Under the pieces are notes generated by a model. It saw nothing but the letters and a program-made list of their open reading frames with translations. It ran no database searches and was not told the origin of the DNA. Of a stretch of 64,000 bases of DNA, positions 61,826-64,000 are shown one piece after another (positions within the stretch are counted from its first letter, which is position 1; every line of letters begins with the position of its first letter). Origin of the DNA: Streptomyces sp. SID12488. Lineage in GTDB: Bacteria; Actinomycetota; Actinomycetes; Streptomycetales; Streptomycetaceae. The stretch is from assembly GCF_010548275.1 (NCBI RefSeq), contig NZ_JAAGLT010000019.1:62001-126000 (forward strand), read 5' to 3'. Made by a program: the position numbers and the translations under genes.

Positions 61826-61837
61826 GGAAGCGCTTTC
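61826..61837. promoter_or_regulatory. LacI-type operator-like site before the permease operon
   Basis: GGAAGCGCTTTC contains the palindrome AAGCGCTT and matches GAAAGCGCTTTC at 11 of 12 positions. It stands 42-53 nt before the permease ATG, in the 122-nt gap to the dehydratase gene, where a LacI-family repressor would act. Confidence 0.6.
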
Positions 61838-61906
61838 TCCCTGCGCAGGGTTGTGCGTGGTTGATCCGGTTGTGCGTTGTGCGATGTCGTGTTGCCGTTG
61901 CCGCGG

Positions 61907-63646
61907 TCAGCCCGCGTACGGGTCGCGCACCTTGCCCGGCCTCGCCAGGAACTCGAAGTCGCAGCCGGTGTCGGCCTGCGTGATCTGCTCGTTGTAGAGC
62001 GCGCCGTAACCGCGCTCGTACCGTTCGGCCGGCGGCGTCCACTCCGCCCGCCTGCGCGCCAACTCGTCGTCGTCCACGTTGAGTTGAAGCGACCGTCCCT
62101 CGACGTCGAGGGTGATGGAGTCCCCGGTGCGGACGAGTGCGAGCGGTCCGCCGACGTGTGACTCGGGGGCCACGTGCAGCACGCACGTGCCGTAACTGGT
62201 CCCGCTCATCCGGGCGTCGGAGATCCGCACCATGTCCCGTACGCCCTGCTTGAGCAGGTGGTCGGGGATGGGCAGCATTCCGTACTCGGGCATGCCCGGG
62301 CCGCCCTTGGGGCCGGAGCCGCGCAGCACCAGAACCGTGTCGGCGGTGATGGCCAACTCCGGGTCGTTGATGGTGCGTTGCATGGTCCGGTAGTCGTCGA
62401 AGACGACCGCTCGCCCGGTGTGCTTGAGCAGCTGTGGCTCGGCGGCGATGTGCTTGATGACCGCGCCGTCCGGACAGAGGTTGCCGCGCAGGACGGCGAC
62501 CCCGCCCTCGTTCGCGACCGGCTTGTCGCGCGGGCGGATGACGTCGTCGTTGTGCACCTGCGCGCCGTCGAGCTGCTCGCGCATGCTGTCGTACGACACC
62601 GTCGGCCGGTCCAGGTGCAGCAGATCGGTGATCCGGGAGAGGAATCCGGGCAGGCCCCCGGCGAAGTGGAAGTCCTCCATCAGGTACGTCTGTCCACCCG
62701 GCCGTACGTTGGCCAGCACCGGTACGGTCCGCGCGATGCGGTCGAAGTCGTCGAGGGTGAGTCGGACGCCGGCCCGGCCCGCCATGGCGATCAGATGGAT
62801 CACGGCGTTGGTGGAGCCGCCGAGACCGAGGACGGTCGTGACCGCGTCGGTGAAGGCGTCGGCAGTGAGGATGTCGCACAACTTGCGGTCCTGGTGGACC
62901 AGTTCGACGATCCTGAGGCCCGAAGCGGCGGCCATCCGGTCGTGCCCGGAGTCGACGGCGGGGATGCTGGACGCTCCCGGCACGGTCACGCCGAGGGCCT
63001 CGGCGGCGGCGGTGAGCGTGGACGCCGTACCCATGGTCATGCAGTGCCCGGGGGAACGGGCGAGCCCGCTCTCCAGCTCCGTCATCTCGCAGTCGCCGAT
63101 GAGCCCGGCGCGCTTGTCGTCCCAGTACTTCCACATGTCGGTGCCGGAGCCGAGGATCTCGTTGCGCCAGTGCCCGGGCAGCATCGGCCCGGCGGGCACG
63201 AAGACGGTCGGCAGATCGACGGACGCAGCGCCCATCAGCAGGGCGGGCGTGGACTTGTCGCAGCCGCCCATCAGGACGGCCCCGTCGACCGGGTACGAGC
63301 GCAGCAGCTCCTCCGTCTCCATGGCGAGGAGGTTGCGGTAGAGCATCGGGGTCGGCTTCTGGAAGGTCTCACTGAGGGTGGAGACCGGGAACTCCAGGGG
63401 GAATCCGCCCGCCTGCCACACGCCCCGCTTGACGGCCTGCGCCCGGTCACGGAGGTGCACATGACAGGGGTTGATGTCCGACCAGGTGTTGAGGATCGCG
63501 ATGACGGGCTTGCCGAGGTGCTCCTCGGGGAGGTAGCCGAGCTGGCGGGTGCGGGCCCGGTGGCTGAAGGAACGCAGCCCGTCGGTCCCGTACCACTGAT
63601 GGCTCCTGAGCTCCTCCGGCGCTTTTCGTGCCTGGCCGGGCTTCAT
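61907..63646 (-). CDS. IlvD/Edd-family sugar-acid dehydratase (L-arabinonate dehydratase-like)
   Basis: A 579-residue [Fe-S]-dependent dehydratase. It shows NTWSDINPCHVHLRDRAQAV near residue 55 (first Cys), GAVLMGGCDKSTPALLMGAA near residue 122 (second Cys and Lys), SPGHCMTMGTASTLTAAAEA near residue 196 (third Cys) and ISDARMSGTSYGTCVLHVAP near residue 475. The group dehydrates aldonic acids such as L-arabinonate, D-xylonate or galactonate to 2-keto-3-deoxy acids. This fits the breakdown of arabinose or galactose side chains of pectin. ATG 63646 overlaps the stop of the DHDPS-family gene. Confidence 0.87.
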   Translation of the reverse strand: MKPGQARKAPEELRSHQWYGTDGLRSFSHRARTRQLGYLPEEHLGKPVIAILNTWSDINPCHVHLRDRAQAVKRGVWQAGGFPLEFPVSTLSETFQKPTPMLYRNLLAMETEELLRSYPVDGAVLMGGCDKSTPALLMGAASVDLPTVFVPAGPMLPGHWRNEILGSGTDMWKYWDDKRAGLIGDCEMTELESGLARSPGHCMTMGTASTLTAAAEALGVTVPGASSIPAVDSGHDRMAAASGLRIVELVHQDRKLCDILTADAFTDAVTTVLGLGGSTNAVIHLIAMAGRAGVRLTLDDFDRIARTVPVLANVRPGGQTYLMEDFHFAGGLPGFLSRITDLLHLDRPTVSYDSMREQLDGAQVHNDDVIRPRDKPVANEGGVAVLRGNLCPDGAVIKHIAAEPQLLKHTGRAVVFDDYRTMQRTINDPELAITADTVLVLRGSGPKGGPGMPEYGMLPIPDHLLKQGVRDMVRISDARMSGTSYGTCVLHVAPESHVGGPLALVRTGDSITLDVEGRSLQLNVDDDELARRRAEWTPPAERYERGYGALYNEQITQADTGCDFEFLARPGKVRDPYAG

Positions 63647-64000
63647 ATGGACCACCCGGCGGCTATCTCGGCGACCTCGGCGCGTTCACCCTCGGGCAGC
63701 GCGCGGCTCGGCGGGCGGACATCGCGGCGGCACAGCCCGAGGGAGGCAAGGGCCTCCTTGACGACGGTCACGTTGTTCGCGGAGGCGTTGGCACCGCGCA
63801 GCTCCTCGAAGCGGCGGATCTGCTCCCAGACCTTCATGGCTCCCGGGTAGTCCCCCGATCGAAGCGCTTCGATCATGTTCAGCGAGACGGCCGGGGCGAC
63901 GTTCACCAGGCCGGAGGTGAACCCGGTGGCGCCGGCCGAGAAGTAGGAGGGGGCATAGGGCTCGGCGAGCCCGGCCACCCACACGAAGCGTTCGAGGCCG
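63643..64000 (-). CDS. DHDPS/KDG aldolase-family protein, 5' end cut by window edge
   Basis: The C-terminal 118 residues are present: GLERFVWVAGLAEPYAPSYF at the window edge, then SAGATGFTSGLVNVAPAVSL and ANNVTVVKEALASLGLC. These are features of the DapA-like family, which includes 2-keto-3-deoxyarabinonate dehydratase and 5-dehydro-4-deoxyglucarate dehydratase. Coupling (ATGA) to the IlvD/Edd gene supports a sequential role: the dehydratase makes a 2-keto-3-deoxy acid and this enzyme converts it, possibly to 2-ketoglutarate semialdehyde. The start and catalytic lysine lie outside the window. Confidence 0.83.
   Translation of the reverse strand, partial: GLERFVWVAGLAEPYAPSYFSAGATGFTSGLVNVAPAVSLNMIEALRSGDYPGAMKVWEQIRRFEELRGANASANNVTVVKEALASLGLCRRDVRPPSRALPEGERAEVAEIAAGWSI
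63857..63874. repeat. 18-bp perfect palindrome inside the DHDPS-family gene
   Basis: GATCGAAGCGCTTCGATC is its own reverse complement and includes AAGCGCTT. It is coding here (IEALRS), so it may be chance, but it shares its core with the sites at 54973 and 61826. Confidence 0.4.

Noticed and set aside
60853..63134. Frame suggesting a permease fused to a large N-terminal region (60849-63134)
   Set aside because: The extension is antisense or off-frame to the dehydratase; the permease starts at 61784 after an operator-like gap.

Overview
The window is high-GC actinobacterial DNA, almost certainly a Streptomyces chromosome arm or core. The signs are the codon bias (third positions almost all G or C, TTA codons nearly absent), GTG and TTG starts, long chains of ATGA/GTGA overlaps, a PHO box of the Streptomyces PhoP type, an LAXTG sortase substrate, and gene order that from memory resembles the S. 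coelicolor SCO1845-SCO1880 interval (recollection, not a search). I see no tRNA, rRNA, CRISPR array, prophage or insertion sequence.

Region 1 (1-2400): the 3' part of a secreted GH25 lysozyme gene, then a low-affinity phosphate transporter (pit) behind a PHO box, followed by a small membrane protein and a strong terminator. Region 2 (2440-20571): a cobalamin cluster under a B12 riboswitch. It runs cobD-cobQ-cobN-chlD-like-cobO-cobB-cobI, then a reversed ZIP metal transporter, then cobM-cobL-cbiG/cobJ-cbiX-cobC. Nearly every junction is a 4-nt stop/start overlap. cobB carries an intergenic-type repeat as an in-frame linker.

Region 3 (20578-26770): a large inverted repeat, an LAETG cell-wall protein, and a leftward operon for a polar amino-acid ABC transporter ending in an amidohydrolase, divergent from a class V aminotransferase. 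Region 4 (26771-30350): the ectoine/5-hydroxyectoine operon ectABCD behind an unusually AT-rich leader. Region 5 (30374-41445): mixed genes, namely an aminotransferase, a DsbA-like oxidoreductase, two GNATs, a DUF1349 protein, a ketoglutarate-semialdehyde-type dehydrogenase divergent from an IclR regulator, a class B PBP, a purine permease, and a SigE-family sigma factor with its partner.

Region 6 (41484-64000) is a pectin and rhamnogalacturonan utilisation locus. It holds a collapsed PL3 pectate lyase remnant, a PL4 rhamnogalacturonan lyase, two PL9-type lyases flanking an acid phosphatase, two tandem pectin methylesterases, two PL1 lyases, a PL1-CE8 fusion, a CE12 acetylesterase, a GH43 hydrolase with no signal peptide, a DUF6807 protein, a Gfo/Idh oxidoreductase, a sugar ABC transporter (binding protein and two permeases, no ATPase), an IlvD/Edd sugar-acid dehydratase and the end of a DHDPS-family gene. 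The logic appears to be: secreted enzymes demethylate, deacetylate and cleave pectin; the ABC system imports oligomers; GH43 and the oxidoreductases finish them inside; and the sugar acids go through dehydratase and aldolase/dehydratase steps to 2-ketoglutarate semialdehyde, for which the aldehyde dehydrogenase at 33.6-35.2 kb is a plausible last enzyme. Regulation looks layered: AAGCGCTT (LacI-type) palindromes, a GGCAACCCTTTCCG promoter-like motif, and one TTA (bldA) codon at codon 9 of the PL1-CE8 fusion.
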